Part shown: piece by piece, positions 1 to 6,240 of the stretch
How positions within the stretch are numbered: position 1 is the first letter of the stretch
How the letters are laid out: each line of letters opens with the position of its first letter
NCBI GenBank assembly: GCA_900551325.1
Contig: URVM01000029.1
Location: forward strand, 1 to 31,250
Direction: 5' to 3'
From: an uncultured Eubacteriales bacterium
GTDB taxonomy: Bacteria; Bacillota; Clostridia; Lachnospirales; Cellulosilyticaceae
Length of the DNA stretch: 31,250 nucleotides
Program-made: the position numbers and the translations under genes
Notes under the pieces: generated by a model
Databases searched by the model: none
What the model saw: only the letters and a program-made list of their open reading frames with translations
What the model was told of the DNA's origin: nothing

Positions 1-46
1 AAAATAAGTTTAAATACCTAACAAATGAGATTAAGTACTTAAACTT
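1..46 (-). terminator. terminator of the left-edge RNA
   Basis: On the minus strand a 16-bp AT-rich stem (31-46 with 7-22, two G-U pairs) is followed by ATTTT at the very edge of the window. The T-tract may continue outside. Confidence 0.55.
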
Positions 47-310
47 ATGGTACAAGACAGTGTGGCTAAGAGCATCATTTTCTCATTTCGAACATTTCTT
101 AACTGAACACTCCATAGGCAGGTTACGGAAAACACACCCCCATGTCACCTACCCTATTCCTCGAATCAAAAAGAGAGAGAACGATAGCAAACCTCACTAG
201 CTGCTACAGTAATAGAACCGAGACCTCTACCCCAGGCAAGTCTACTAAGAAGGAGCTGTAGCGACAGTTCCTTGGAGGGAGGGAGCAGGAGAATGCCTGT
301 GTATTCTATG
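1..310 (-). ncRNA. putative structured RNA, family not recognised
   Basis: No convincing reading frame covers this stretch. Its base composition is richer in G and C than the neighbouring spacers, and read on the minus strand it holds several strong helices. One is a 10-bp hairpin with one G-U pair and a 4-nt loop (250-259 with 264-273). The second is a 12-13 bp stem with a bulge and one mismatch (114-126 with 144-157). The third is a two-part stem (59-63 with 107-111, and 65-71 with 97-103). A terminator-like hairpin follows at 7-46. The order helix-helix-helix-terminator only makes sense on the minus strand. I looked for signatures of RNase P, tmRNA, SRP RNA, T-box, cobalamin, FMN, SAM and TPP elements and found none. 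It could be a free-standing RNA or the leader of a gene beyond the left edge. The 5' end is approximate and no clear promoter was found. Confidence 0.55.
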
Positions 311-322
311 AAATAGCATATG

Positions 323-351
323 TTGAAATATTTAGAATTCTAATATAGACT
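323..351 (+). promoter_or_regulatory. candidate promoter for the first GNAT gene
   Basis: TTGAAA at 323-328, a 17-bp spacer and TAGACT at 346-351. The -35 box is good and the -10 box is weak. The start codon is 65 bp downstream. Confidence 0.35.
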
Positions 352-416
352 TATACGTAAGAAGTTTTTAATAGGTGTTTTATTAATAAAGGGTATTTAT
401 ATAGGGGGAAATTATA

Positions 417-947
417 ATGGTATTAAAAGGGAAAGATATATATTTAGGAACTTTAGAGCGTAAAGATTGCAAGACTTTATGGAATGATTTTGAATATGAC
501 TTTAATAATCCGAGTGAAGAATTAAATATGGGCCATTCGGAAGAAAAGGCTGATGAGTGGTTTGATGATATACAAAAACAGCAAGGGAATTTAAATGTAA
601 GGTTGGGAATATTTTTAAATGATGGGTCTGTAATAGGAGATGTTGCATTACAGGATATTGATAGAAAAAATCGTAAATGTTCTGTTGGAATGGGCATTGC
701 AAAGATTGAACATCGCTCAAAGGGTTATGGGCAACAAGCGGTAAGGCTTATGTTAGAGTATGGGTTTAAATATTTAGGGATGGAAAGAATAACAGCTGAT
801 ACGCTAGAGATAAATATAGGTGCGCAAAAATCTCTTGAAAAGTGTGGGTTTATTTTAGAGGGAGTAGAACGTAAGTCAGTCTATTTGAATGATAAGAAAT
901 ATGATAGATTGTGTTATGCTATTTTGAAGGAAGAGTATGAAAGTTAA
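417..947 (+). CDS. GNAT family N-acetyltransferase (RimJ/RimL-like)
   Basis: The 176-residue product has the size and layout of the RimJ/RimL branch of GNAT acetyltransferases, cytoplasmic enzymes that move an acetyl group from acetyl-CoA to an amine. The acetyl-CoA loop is visible as RSKGYG (residues 100-105), preceded by the beta-strand pair around residues 72-96 and followed by the 'NIGAQKSLEKCGF' segment, typical of motif B (N...A...YEK.GF). The ATG at 417 follows an AGGGGGA site at a suitable distance. The substrate cannot be read from sequence; members acetylate ribosomal proteins, antibiotics, polyamines or amino acids. It stands alone or with the small gene at 969. Confidence 0.85.
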   Translation: MVLKGKDIYLGTLERKDCKTLWNDFEYDFNNPSEELNMGHSEEKADEWFDDIQKQQGNLNVRLGIFLNDGSVIGDVALQDIDRKNRKCSVGMGIAKIEHRSKGYGQQAVRLMLEYGFKYLGMERITADTLEINIGAQKSLEKCGFILEGVERKSVYLNDKKYDRLCYAILKEEYES

Positions 948-968
948 TGAGAGAAGGGGATAAAGGGA

Positions 969-1151
969 ATGGAAGATGCAAAATATGAAGTAGGTGAAGT
1001 TATAGACACTTATGTATATCGTAAGGATGAGCCAATAGAATTGACAGGAACGTATGAATATAACACTAGTAGTATCATGATATTTTTTGGTGGTCTATTA
1101 GTTATTGTAGGTATAATCTGTTATTGGTTGGGGAGAAAGAAAAATAAATAA
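969..1151 (+). CDS. small single-pass membrane protein, unknown function
   Basis: The 60-residue protein has a charged N-terminal half (about residues 1-33), one hydrophobic helix (about 34-54) and a basic tail, GRKKNK, so the tail should face the cytoplasm. A purine-rich site, AAAGGGA, lies directly before the ATG, which is closer than usual. It starts 21 bp after the GNAT gene and probably shares its transcript, ending at the terminator at 1172. I do not recognise a family, and short length keeps confidence moderate. Confidence 0.55.
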   Translation: MEDAKYEVGEVIDTYVYRKDEPIELTGTYEYNTSSIMIFFGGLLVIVGIICYWLGRKKNK

Positions 1152-1171
1152 CTTAGGAATAGATATTTTAT

Positions 1172-1213
1172 AAAGAGGTAAATTCTTGAATAGAAAGGAT
1201 TTGCTTCTTTTTT
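1172..1213 (+). terminator. rho-independent terminator
   Basis: A 10-bp stem (1174-1183 with 1199-1208, two G-U pairs) closes a 15-nt loop and runs straight into a T-tract at 1208-1213. It would end the 417-1151 transcript. Confidence 0.6.
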
Positions 1214-1309
1214 ATGAGTTAATTATTAAAGGTTTATATTAGGTAGAAGGTGAGTAAGAAATAAAAAAATTAAATCAATAAGAATTTAAGATTTAATGGG
1301 GAGAAACTA

Positions 1310-2077
1310 ATGAGGCAATCAATAGAAATAATGAAAAATAGTATCGTATCAATCTTAAATGAAAATGTTCTTGCTATATATTTATATGGATCTGTACCAT
1401 TTAATGACTTTAAACTTGGTTGGAGTGATATTGATATAATATGTATAACTAAGCAGCCAATAACAGATTATCAGGCTGAACAATTAGTAAATTTACGGCA
1501 AACCCTTCTTGAAGAAGAACAGGGGAATAAATATTTTAGGAGCTTTGAGGGTGCTATTGTATCGTTATTAGAGTTGCAAAATAAGGATTATAAGAAGGTT
1601 GTTTATTGGGGCACAAGTGGGCAAAGAATAACAAGTAATTATTATTTTGATGTTTTTTCACAATATGAACTAATAAAATTTGGACTATTATTATACGGTA
1701 AAGATATTAGATCAACACTTCAAATGCCTTTATATAATCAGCTAAGAGAAGAAGTTATTAGACATTATAATGTAATACGTAAATATGCTATTAAGACAGA
1801 TGAAAGTTTATATTCTTGTGGATGGCTACTAGATATAGCCCGTGGAATCTACACATTGCGTACAGGAGAGGTAATTGCAAAAACAAAGGCTGGGGAATGG
1901 GCTTTAACTGAAAGCATATGTCCTGTAGAAGAGCATTTAATAAAGACATTAGAAATAAGAAATAATCCATTAAGATACAAAAACAAAGAGGATATTAAGA
2001 GGTGGCTCACTTCTCTTGGCCCTATAATACAACAATTTGCAGATGTACTTGAAGATGAGATAGAACGTACAGGGTAA
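1310..2077 (+). CDS. aminoglycoside nucleotidyltransferase-like protein (NTP_transf_2 plus DUF4111)
   Basis: The 255-residue product matches the length of ANT(3'')/ANT(9)-type adenylyltransferases. The nucleotidyltransferase signature is clear: LYGS (residues 25-28) followed by SDIDI (39-43), giving the glycine-serine pair and the two metal-binding aspartates. The helical C-terminal half, including the 'YKNKEDIKRWL' region, resembles the DUF4111 substrate domain. Such enzymes transfer AMP from ATP to a hydroxyl of streptomycin or spectinomycin, but many chromosomal relatives have no proven antibiotic substrate, so resistance is only an inference. A GGGGAGA site precedes the ATG. Its last codons and 3' flank are duplicated at 2352-2429. 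Confidence 0.75.
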   Translation: MRQSIEIMKNSIVSILNENVLAIYLYGSVPFNDFKLGWSDIDIICITKQPITDYQAEQLVNLRQTLLEEEQGNKYFRSFEGAIVSLLELQNKDYKKVVYWGTSGQRITSNYYFDVFSQYELIKFGLLLYGKDIRSTLQMPLYNQLREEVIRHYNVIRKYAIKTDESLYSCGWLLDIARGIYTLRTGEVIAKTKAGEWALTESICPVEEHLIKTLEIRNNPLRYKNKEDIKRWLTSLGPIIQQFADVLEDEIERTG

Positions 2078-2112
2078 ATAGATTCTTACTTAGTTTAAAG
2101 GTTTTTAAAGTG
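2035..2112 (+). repeat. direct repeat copy A (3' end of the nucleotidyltransferase gene)
   Basis: Seventy-eight bases covering the last 14 codons and 35 bases of 3' flank match 2352-2429 without gaps at 64 of 78 positions. The last 16 bases (to AAAGTG) are identical. Confidence 0.85.
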
Positions 2113-2174
2113 CAGTAAACTAATTGCCAAGTTAACAATGGTTATTTTATAGGATAGAAAGAGAGAGAAAAACA

Positions 2175-2348
2175 ATGAAGAGTAAGTGGTTGATGCTATA
2201 TATTTTTAATTGGATTTTGATAGTGGGATACTGGATGTTTTGGAAGTTATACGGGATTGAGAGTAGAGGGTTTGAAATCATTTTAGCTAGTTTACTAATA
2301 ATAAATAGTATATATGGATGTATAAAAGATTTTAAAAGTAATAAGTAA
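2175..2348 (+). CDS. small membrane protein, 57 residues, unknown function
   Basis: A short open frame begins at ATG 2175 after an AG-rich stretch (GAGAGAGAAA) and ends at TAA 2346-2348. The product starts MKSKWLMLYIFNWILIVGYW and has two hydrophobic segments (about residues 5-24 and 35-48) with a lysine-rich end, KDFKSNK. This looks like a two-helix membrane protein with both ends probably cytoplasmic. No family is recognised. It lies exactly between the two copies of the 78-bp repeat, so it may have been brought in or trapped by that duplication. A weak ribosome binding site leaves some doubt that it is translated. Confidence 0.45.
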   Translation: MKSKWLMLYIFNWILIVGYWMFWKLYGIESRGFEIILASLLIINSIYGCIKDFKSNK

Positions 2349-2351
2349 ACT

Positions 2352-2429
2352 ATTTGCACATGTACTTAAATATGAGATAGAACAGACAAGATCAACGGAT
2401 TCTTATTTTATCTAAAGGTTTTTAAAGTG
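2352..2429 (+). pseudogene. direct repeat copy B: remnant of a second nucleotidyltransferase gene end
   Basis: Read in the frame matching the gene at 1310, this copy still encodes LFAHVLKYEIEQT, against QFADVLEDEIERTG in copy A, and then runs to a stop at 2414. No body of such a gene exists upstream, only the small protein at 2175. The simplest reading is the tail of a lost paralogue or the scar of a tandem duplication. Identity to copy A is 64 of 78 bases, so it is not recent. Confidence 0.6.
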
Positions 2430-2444
2430 AGGGGGGAGAACTAA

Positions 2445-2999
2445 GTGGAGCATTTAGGAACAAGGACGTTGGTCACTAATAGGTTAATCTTAAGGAAATT
2501 TGATGTAAATGATAGTCAGCAGATATTTACTAATTGGGGTAGTGATGAATTAACTGCTAGGTATGTATCATGGAAAGCACATACAAATGAAGAGGAAACT
2601 AAAGCCATTCTGGGAACTTGGTTGAATGATTATGACACACTAGATACTTATAATTGGGCTGTAGAATTGAAAGATACAGGAGAAATTATAGGGAGAATTA
2701 TGGTTACAAGGAAGAAAGATAAATTTCAAACTTGTAGAATAGGATATAATTATGGTTCTAAGTATTGGGGAAATGGATATGCTACAGAAGCCTTGAAAGA
2801 AGTATGTGGGTATTTATTAGAAGAGGTGGGCTATAGATTGGTAGAAGCTAGATATATCTCTGGAAATCCTGCAAGTGGAAGAGTCATGGAAAAAGCAGGG
2901 ATGAAAAAAGATGGGATATTGCGTCAAAGGCAGATTGATAAGATTACTGGTGCTATATACGATCTAATCACCTATTCTATTGTAAAAGAAGAGTTATAA
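2445..2999 (+). CDS. GNAT family N-acetyltransferase (RimJ/RimL-like)
   Basis: The 184-residue protein has the full layout of an Acetyltransf_3 enzyme: the opening 'LVTNRLILRKF' strand (residues 9-19), the acetyl-CoA loop KYWGNGYATEA (106-116) and the closing 'NPASGRVMEKAGM' motif. It should be a cytoplasmic acetyl-CoA-dependent acetyltransferase; the acceptor is unknown. It is not closely similar to the GNAT protein at 417, so this is not a local duplication. Translation starts at GTG 2445, supported by a GGGGGGAG site eight bases upstream; no ATG fits the family start. The gene ends just before a strong terminator. Confidence 0.87.
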   Translation: MEHLGTRTLVTNRLILRKFDVNDSQQIFTNWGSDELTARYVSWKAHTNEEETKAILGTWLNDYDTLDTYNWAVELKDTGEIIGRIMVTRKKDKFQTCRIGYNYGSKYWGNGYATEALKEVCGYLLEEVGYRLVEARYISGNPASGRVMEKAGMKKDGILRQRQIDKITGAIYDLITYSIVKEEL

Positions 3000-3036
3000 C
3001 TTTTAGCTTAGTCAAAAATTAATAGTGTTACTTTTG

Positions 3037-3066
3037 CTAGCCTCTTCAAATGAAGGGGCTAGTTTT
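3037..3066 (+). terminator. rho-independent terminator, bordering a convergent gene
   Basis: An 11-bp stem (3037-3047 with 3052-3062, one G-U pair), a 4-nt loop and TTTT follow the GNAT gene. The minus-strand gene at 3067-3237 ends right at its edge, so it may serve both strands. Confidence 0.8.
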
Positions 3067-3237
3067 CTAATTTCTCATAAAGCCCCACAGTAGGTAGAGA
3101 ACAAGGGAGGTAAAGAGGATAGATAAGTAGAGAATACGAATTCTGTTATAGGCCTTGTCTTTTAAGGGAAGAAAGTAGAGTAGAAGACCTAGGAAAAAAG
3201 CTATGTAGGTTGAAGTAATAGGTATCCACTGGGGCAT
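3067..3237 (-). CDS. small membrane protein, 56 residues, paired with a DUF2752 protein
   Basis: The frame starts at the ATG complementary to 3235-3237 and ends at 3067. A strong AAGGAGG site sits six bases before the start, inside the last codons of the upstream DUF2752 gene, whose stop is 1 bp before this ATG. That coupling makes translation likely. The product begins MPQWIPITSTYIAFFLGLLL and has two hydrophobic helices (about residues 7-25 and 35-52) joined by a basic loop, KDKAYNRIR. I recognise no family. Tight coupling suggests it works with the DUF2752 protein. Confidence 0.7.
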   Translation of the reverse strand: MPQWIPITSTYIAFFLGLLLYFLPLKDKAYNRIRILYLSILFTSLVLYLLWGFMRN

Positions 3238-3238
3238 A

Positions 3239-3604
3239 TTAGACCTCCTTTTTGTTGAAGAGATTTAGAAAGAATAGGAGTAGGGATATCTTGTCTTTAT
3301 GGAAGAGGGTATTAGCTAGGATGATGTAGGCATCTTGTAGGACAAGAAGGGTGGCTATGGGATAGACACTGAGTGTTAGTACAGGGTTATATGTATAGGC
3401 TGCTTTAAATTGTAGAGTGATGAAGTGGAGGAAGGAGCGTGTTCCACCGCACATAGGGCAGAGTATGGAATAGTGTGTGTACCAGTAGCAAATGCTCTTA
3501 GTTGCCAGTGGAGTTTGTATACCTATTAGTCCTATAGGAATGAGTAAAAGATAGAGAAAAAGGCGTATGAGGTGCCAAAAGCTAGGGGTTGGTTTAGTAT
3601 TCAC
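3239..3604 (-). CDS. DUF2752 family membrane protein
   Basis: The 121-residue protein shows the DUF2752 hallmark CPMCGGTRS (residues 49-57; cysteines 49 and 52), followed by a helix and the AYTYNPV segment (69-75) typical of the family. There are about three hydrophobic segments (near 12-30, 55-65 and 74-97). The role of DUF2752 is not established; the paired cysteines could bind a metal or be redox-active, but that is inference. The start used is GTG 3604, with AAAGGA about ten bases upstream. It is the first gene of a two-gene unit with the 56-residue protein and is transcribed away from another DUF2752-containing cluster. Confidence 0.8.
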   Translation of the reverse strand: MNTKPTPSFWHLIRLFLYLLLIPIGLIGIQTPLATKSICYWYTHYSILCPMCGGTRSFLHFITLQFKAAYTYNPVLTLSVYPIATLLVLQDAYIILANTLFHKDKISLLLFFLNLFNKKEV

Positions 3605-3674
3605 AATCCTAGTCCTTTCTTAAGATTTATTAATGATTATTAAATATACTTAATATTTAATTTGTTTAAAATAA

Positions 3675-3703
3675 TTGAAACTTATTTCTATCTATAATAC
3701 AAT
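3675..3703 (+). promoter_or_regulatory. promoter of the DUF4190/DUF2752/TM2 cluster
   Basis: TTGAAA at 3675-3680, a spacer of exactly 17 bp and TACAAT at 3698-3703. The GTG start at 3735 is 31 bp downstream. Confidence 0.65.
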
Positions 3704-3734
3704 AAAATAAAAGATTGTAAAAGGGGGAGAGAAA

Positions 3735-4106
3735 GTGGATGAGTATAATCATACAAACAAAGAAAGTCAGAACCCTCACCAAGGACAATATACGCCTGCA
3801 CCGCCAGGTAATTATAGTAACTATGAGCAAAAACCTGTGTATAGCTATCAAAAAGAGAGCAGTGAGGGACAGGGGTTTGGTATTGCAAGTATAATAATAG
3901 GAGTTTTAAGCCTTCTTGGTTGTTGTATTGTTCCTTTTATTGGGCTTATACCTGGTGTAGCTGCTATTATTTTAGGCGCACTTGGCATAAAGTATCCAGC
4001 AGCAAAGGGGATGTGCATCGCAGGTATTATACTAGGAAGTATAGGTAGCATTATGGCACTAGGCTTAACCATGTTTTTTGTTATGGGTATGATACTAGAA
4101 TTATAA
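3735..4106 (+). CDS. DUF4190-like membrane protein
   Basis: The 123-residue product has a polar N-terminal tail rich in Asn, Gln, Tyr and Pro (residues 1-48), followed by two or three hydrophobic segments. The region after 'GFGIASIIIGVLSLLG' and the 'AKGMCIAGIILGSIGSI' repeat match the DUF4190 pattern of glycine-rich helical hairpins. The family has no settled function. Translation begins at GTG 3735, after AGGGGGAG. The unstructured tail resembles that of the TM2 protein two genes downstream (NYQQPPYQP there, PPGNYSNYEQ here), suggesting similar design. It heads a three-gene cluster ending at the terminator at 4904. Confidence 0.75.
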   Translation: MDEYNHTNKESQNPHQGQYTPAPPGNYSNYEQKPVYSYQKESSEGQGFGIASIIIGVLSLLGCCIVPFIGLIPGVAAIILGALGIKYPAAKGMCIAGIILGSIGSIMALGLTMFFVMGMILEL

Positions 4107-4121
4107 GGAACTAGAATACAG

Positions 4122-4484
4122 ATGAAACTACGAAAAGTAACAGTGTATAAGTGGATTTTATTAAGTGTTTTTGGTATATTAGGGCCAATACTACTTAAGT
4201 TTGTAGAGATTTTAAGTAAAGGTGAAACATCTTGTGTATTTGATGCACTTGGTGGAAAGTGTTTAGGATGCAATATACGGGGAGCGCTTTATCAGCTTGG
4301 TAAGGGGCGTATGTTAGAAGCATTTAATCTGAACCCTTTAGTTTATGTATGGATTATATTTGGTATATGTCTTATAGTAAGTGAGATATATGTCTTTATA
4401 AAAAGATTAATAGATACCAACTATAGGAAGGATAGTTTCCTAGAATGGTTAATCAAAAAAATGTTTAAAGGCGTTGCCTTTTAG
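4122..4484 (+). CDS. DUF2752 family membrane protein
   Basis: The 120-residue protein carries the DUF2752 signature as CLGCNIRGA (cysteines 47 and 50), then the 'EAFNLNPLVYVWI' segment. Hydrophobic helices are near residues 11-30 and 72-95, with a basic C-terminal tail. It is a second, diverged copy of the family; the other is encoded on the opposite strand at 3239-3604. Here the third family position reads N-I-R-G-A rather than G-G-T-R-S. An AAGGA site lies 11 bases before the ATG. Function is unknown. Confidence 0.78.
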   Translation: MKLRKVTVYKWILLSVFGILGPILLKFVEILSKGETSCVFDALGGKCLGCNIRGALYQLGKGRMLEAFNLNPLVYVWIIFGICLIVSEIYVFIKRLIDTNYRKDSFLEWLIKKMFKGVAF

Positions 4485-4496
4485 GGAGGAAAAGAA

Positions 4497-4886
4497 ATGA
4501 ATTGTGGAAATTGTGGAGCAGAAATTAAAGAAGTAGACCGTTTTTGCGGTAGATGTGGGGCACAAGTTGGAGGAAGCCAAGAGCAAGATCCTAATAGTTA
4601 TCAAAAATACGAGCAACCTCAAGGTGGTCAGTTTAATTATCAACAACCACCTTATCAACCAGTAGATATGCGTAAATCTAGAGTAGTAGCAGGTATCTTA
4701 CAAATTTTCTTAGGTGGATTTGGGGTAGGTCGTTTTTACTTAGGTTACAATGGTATAGCTATTGCACAACTTATTGTAAGCTTTTTAACTTGTGGAGTAG
4801 GGATGGTTTGGCCATTTATTGATGGTATTTTAATTTTAGCTAATCAAGTGCCAACAGATGCAGACGGTGTACCACTCAAAGACTGA
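4497..4886 (+). CDS. zinc-ribbon and TM2 domain membrane protein
   Basis: The 129-residue product joins two known modules. Residues 1-22 form a zinc ribbon with four cysteines (3, 6, 17, 20) in the CxxC...CxxC pattern. After a Gln/Pro/Tyr-rich linker (about 25-58), residues 60-115 form a TM2 domain: 'KSRVVAGILQIFLGGFGVGRFYLG' then 'CGVGMVWPFIDGILIL'. TM2 proteins place two helices joined by a short loop in the membrane; their bacterial role is unclear. The AGGAGG-like site GGGAGGAAA precedes the ATG. It closes the 3735-4886 cluster. Confidence 0.88.
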   Translation: MNCGNCGAEIKEVDRFCGRCGAQVGGSQEQDPNSYQKYEQPQGGQFNYQQPPYQPVDMRKSRVVAGILQIFLGGFGVGRFYLGYNGIAIAQLIVSFLTCGVGMVWPFIDGILILANQVPTDADGVPLKD

Positions 4887-4903
4887 TTAAACTAAAATAT
4901 ATA

Positions 4904-4938
4904 AAGAGGCTGTTGTAGAACAGCCTCTTATTTTTTTT
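4904..4938 (+). terminator. strong rho-independent terminator
   Basis: A perfect 11-bp stem (4904-4914 with 4919-4929), a GTAG loop and a run of eight T at 4931-4938. It insulates the mannan locus from upstream transcription. Confidence 0.9.
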
Positions 4939-5024
4939 GATTTGAAAGTATTTAGTTATATGTATTCCGATTAACAATTAGTTAAAGATGATAGAGTAGA
5001 AAAATTAAAAATTGGTAAATAATA

Positions 5025-5075
5025 TTGACAAATATTTGTTAATAATTTATATTTTTTTATAATTAACGTTAACTT
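5025..5075 (+). promoter_or_regulatory. promoter and LacI-type operator of the esterase pair
   Basis: TTGACA at 5025-5030, 17-bp spacer, TATATT at 5048-5053. The operator TAATTAACGTTAACTT (5060-5075) matches 12 of 16 positions of the copy at 15966 and includes the palindrome TTAACGTTAA. Its centre is 14.5 bp after the -10 box, over the expected start of transcription. Confidence 0.75.
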
Positions 5076-5143
5076 TAATTTAATTAAGTTAATTTTATGT
5101 TGAAGTTAATATAATATAAGAGATATAGATATGAGAGGGCTAA

Positions 5144-6226
5144 ATGATGATGAGTAAGTATATTGAGGAAGATATAAAAAGACTTGCAAAAGCGTTAAAC
5201 AAAGCTAAACAAGGGGAAAAGGAGTTAGTAATAGGTTTTTTAGGAGGGTCTATTACACAAGGGTGTACACCTTCTATTCCTGAAAATGCTTATGCTATGC
5301 GGGTATATAAGTGGATTAAGAATAAGTTTAGAGACATATCAATTAAATATATTAATGCAGGTATAGGAGCCACAGGCTCATTAATTGGTGTACATAGGGT
5401 GGAGCAGGACTTACTTTGTTATCAACCAGATATCATCTTTGTAGAATTTGCAGCAAATGATGTACCCCCTAATCGTTTAACGGCTGAAGCTTATGAAAGT
5501 TTAATAAGAAGGATTATAAATACTTGTCCAGAAGTAGCAATTGTAGAAATTTGTATGACATTAGAAGATGGCACAAGTGCTGAAATACAACAAAAACAAA
5601 TAGCACAACACTACAATATTCCTGTAGTAAGTTTTAGACAAGAAGTATTCAATCAAATTAAAAAAGGGACATATACTTGGAAAGATATTGCAGTAGATGA
5701 GGTACATCCAAATGATAAAGGGCATGAGATTGTAGCAGGGCTTATTACTGAATTACTAGAGTGTGCATGTGACTATAAAGGAGCTTGTGAAGATAGAAGA
5801 AGAGAGAATCCTGTAGGTGAGACTTTATTTAGTGACAAATATGTGAAAGGAACTATTTTAAATAGTTATTCTTTAGAACCTATTGAAATGAAAGGGTTTA
5901 TTCCAAGTGAAGAAGGATTTAAAACCTTAAATAAGGGATGGAAATTGATTAATAATCATGAGGCAAGTTTTACATGTGAAATTACAGCAAAGAACATTTT
6001 CTTATTATATGTAAAAGGAATAGAAGTAGATAGAGCCAAAGTTGAAATAGCGATTAATAATAAGAGTATTGAACTTGATAGCTTTTTTGAAAATGGTTGG
6101 GGTTCCTATGCTGAAGTATGTGCCCTAACTAATGGTAATATAGAACAAAAGCACTCTGTTTGTATTAGAATAGTAGATACTAATCCTAATGCTTGCTTTA
6201 ATATACTTGGATTTTTAGTATCTTAA
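5144..6226 (+). CDS. SGNH acetyl esterase, CE17-like (acetyl-mannan esterase)
   Basis: The 360-residue enzyme has an SGNH hydrolase domain (about residues 25-210) and a C-terminal beta-rich domain (about 240-360) that could be a carbohydrate-binding jelly roll. Visible motifs are GGSIT (nucleophile Ser36), NAGIG (Gly73/75), AAND (Asn105) and DEVHPN (Asp185, His188). No signal peptide is present, so it should act in the cytoplasm. This two-domain plan, next to a CE2-like esterase in a mannan locus, resembles the CE17/CE2 pair described in Roseburia intestinalis, where CE17 removes 2-O-acetyl groups from mannose. That match is by memory and motif, not alignment. Three in-frame ATGs (5144, 5147, 5150) follow GAGAGGG; 5147 has the best spacing. 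Confidence 0.8.
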   Translation: MMMSKYIEEDIKRLAKALNKAKQGEKELVIGFLGGSITQGCTPSIPENAYAMRVYKWIKNKFRDISIKYINAGIGATGSLIGVHRVEQDLLCYQPDIIFVEFAANDVPPNRLTAEAYESLIRRIINTCPEVAIVEICMTLEDGTSAEIQQKQIAQHYNIPVVSFRQEVFNQIKKGTYTWKDIAVDEVHPNDKGHEIVAGLITELLECACDYKGACEDRRRENPVGETLFSDKYVKGTILNSYSLEPIEMKGFIPSEEGFKTLNKGWKLINNHEASFTCEITAKNIFLLYVKGIEVDRAKVEIAINNKSIELDSFFENGWGSYAEVCALTNGNIEQKHSVCIRIVDTNPNACFNILGFLVS

Positions 6227-6240
6227 TGAGGAGAGAAAAA

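Noticed and set aside
1..310. Known RNA class (RNase P, tmRNA, SRP RNA, T-box, cobalamin, FMN, SAM or TPP element)
   Set aside because: Key conserved strings such as the GAAAGTC/ACAGA pair of RNase P, the T-box TGGNACCGCG and the FMN GGGGCAGGG were absent on both strands.
2147..2359. Minus-strand 70-residue frame
   Set aside because: It has no ribosome site and lies opposite the plus-strand 57-residue gene, whose composition looks more like a real membrane protein.
6226..6240. ATG 6226 as start of the CE2-like gene
   Set aside because: It overlaps the upstream stop codon and lacks a ribosome site; AGGAG at 6229-6233 serves ATG 6241.
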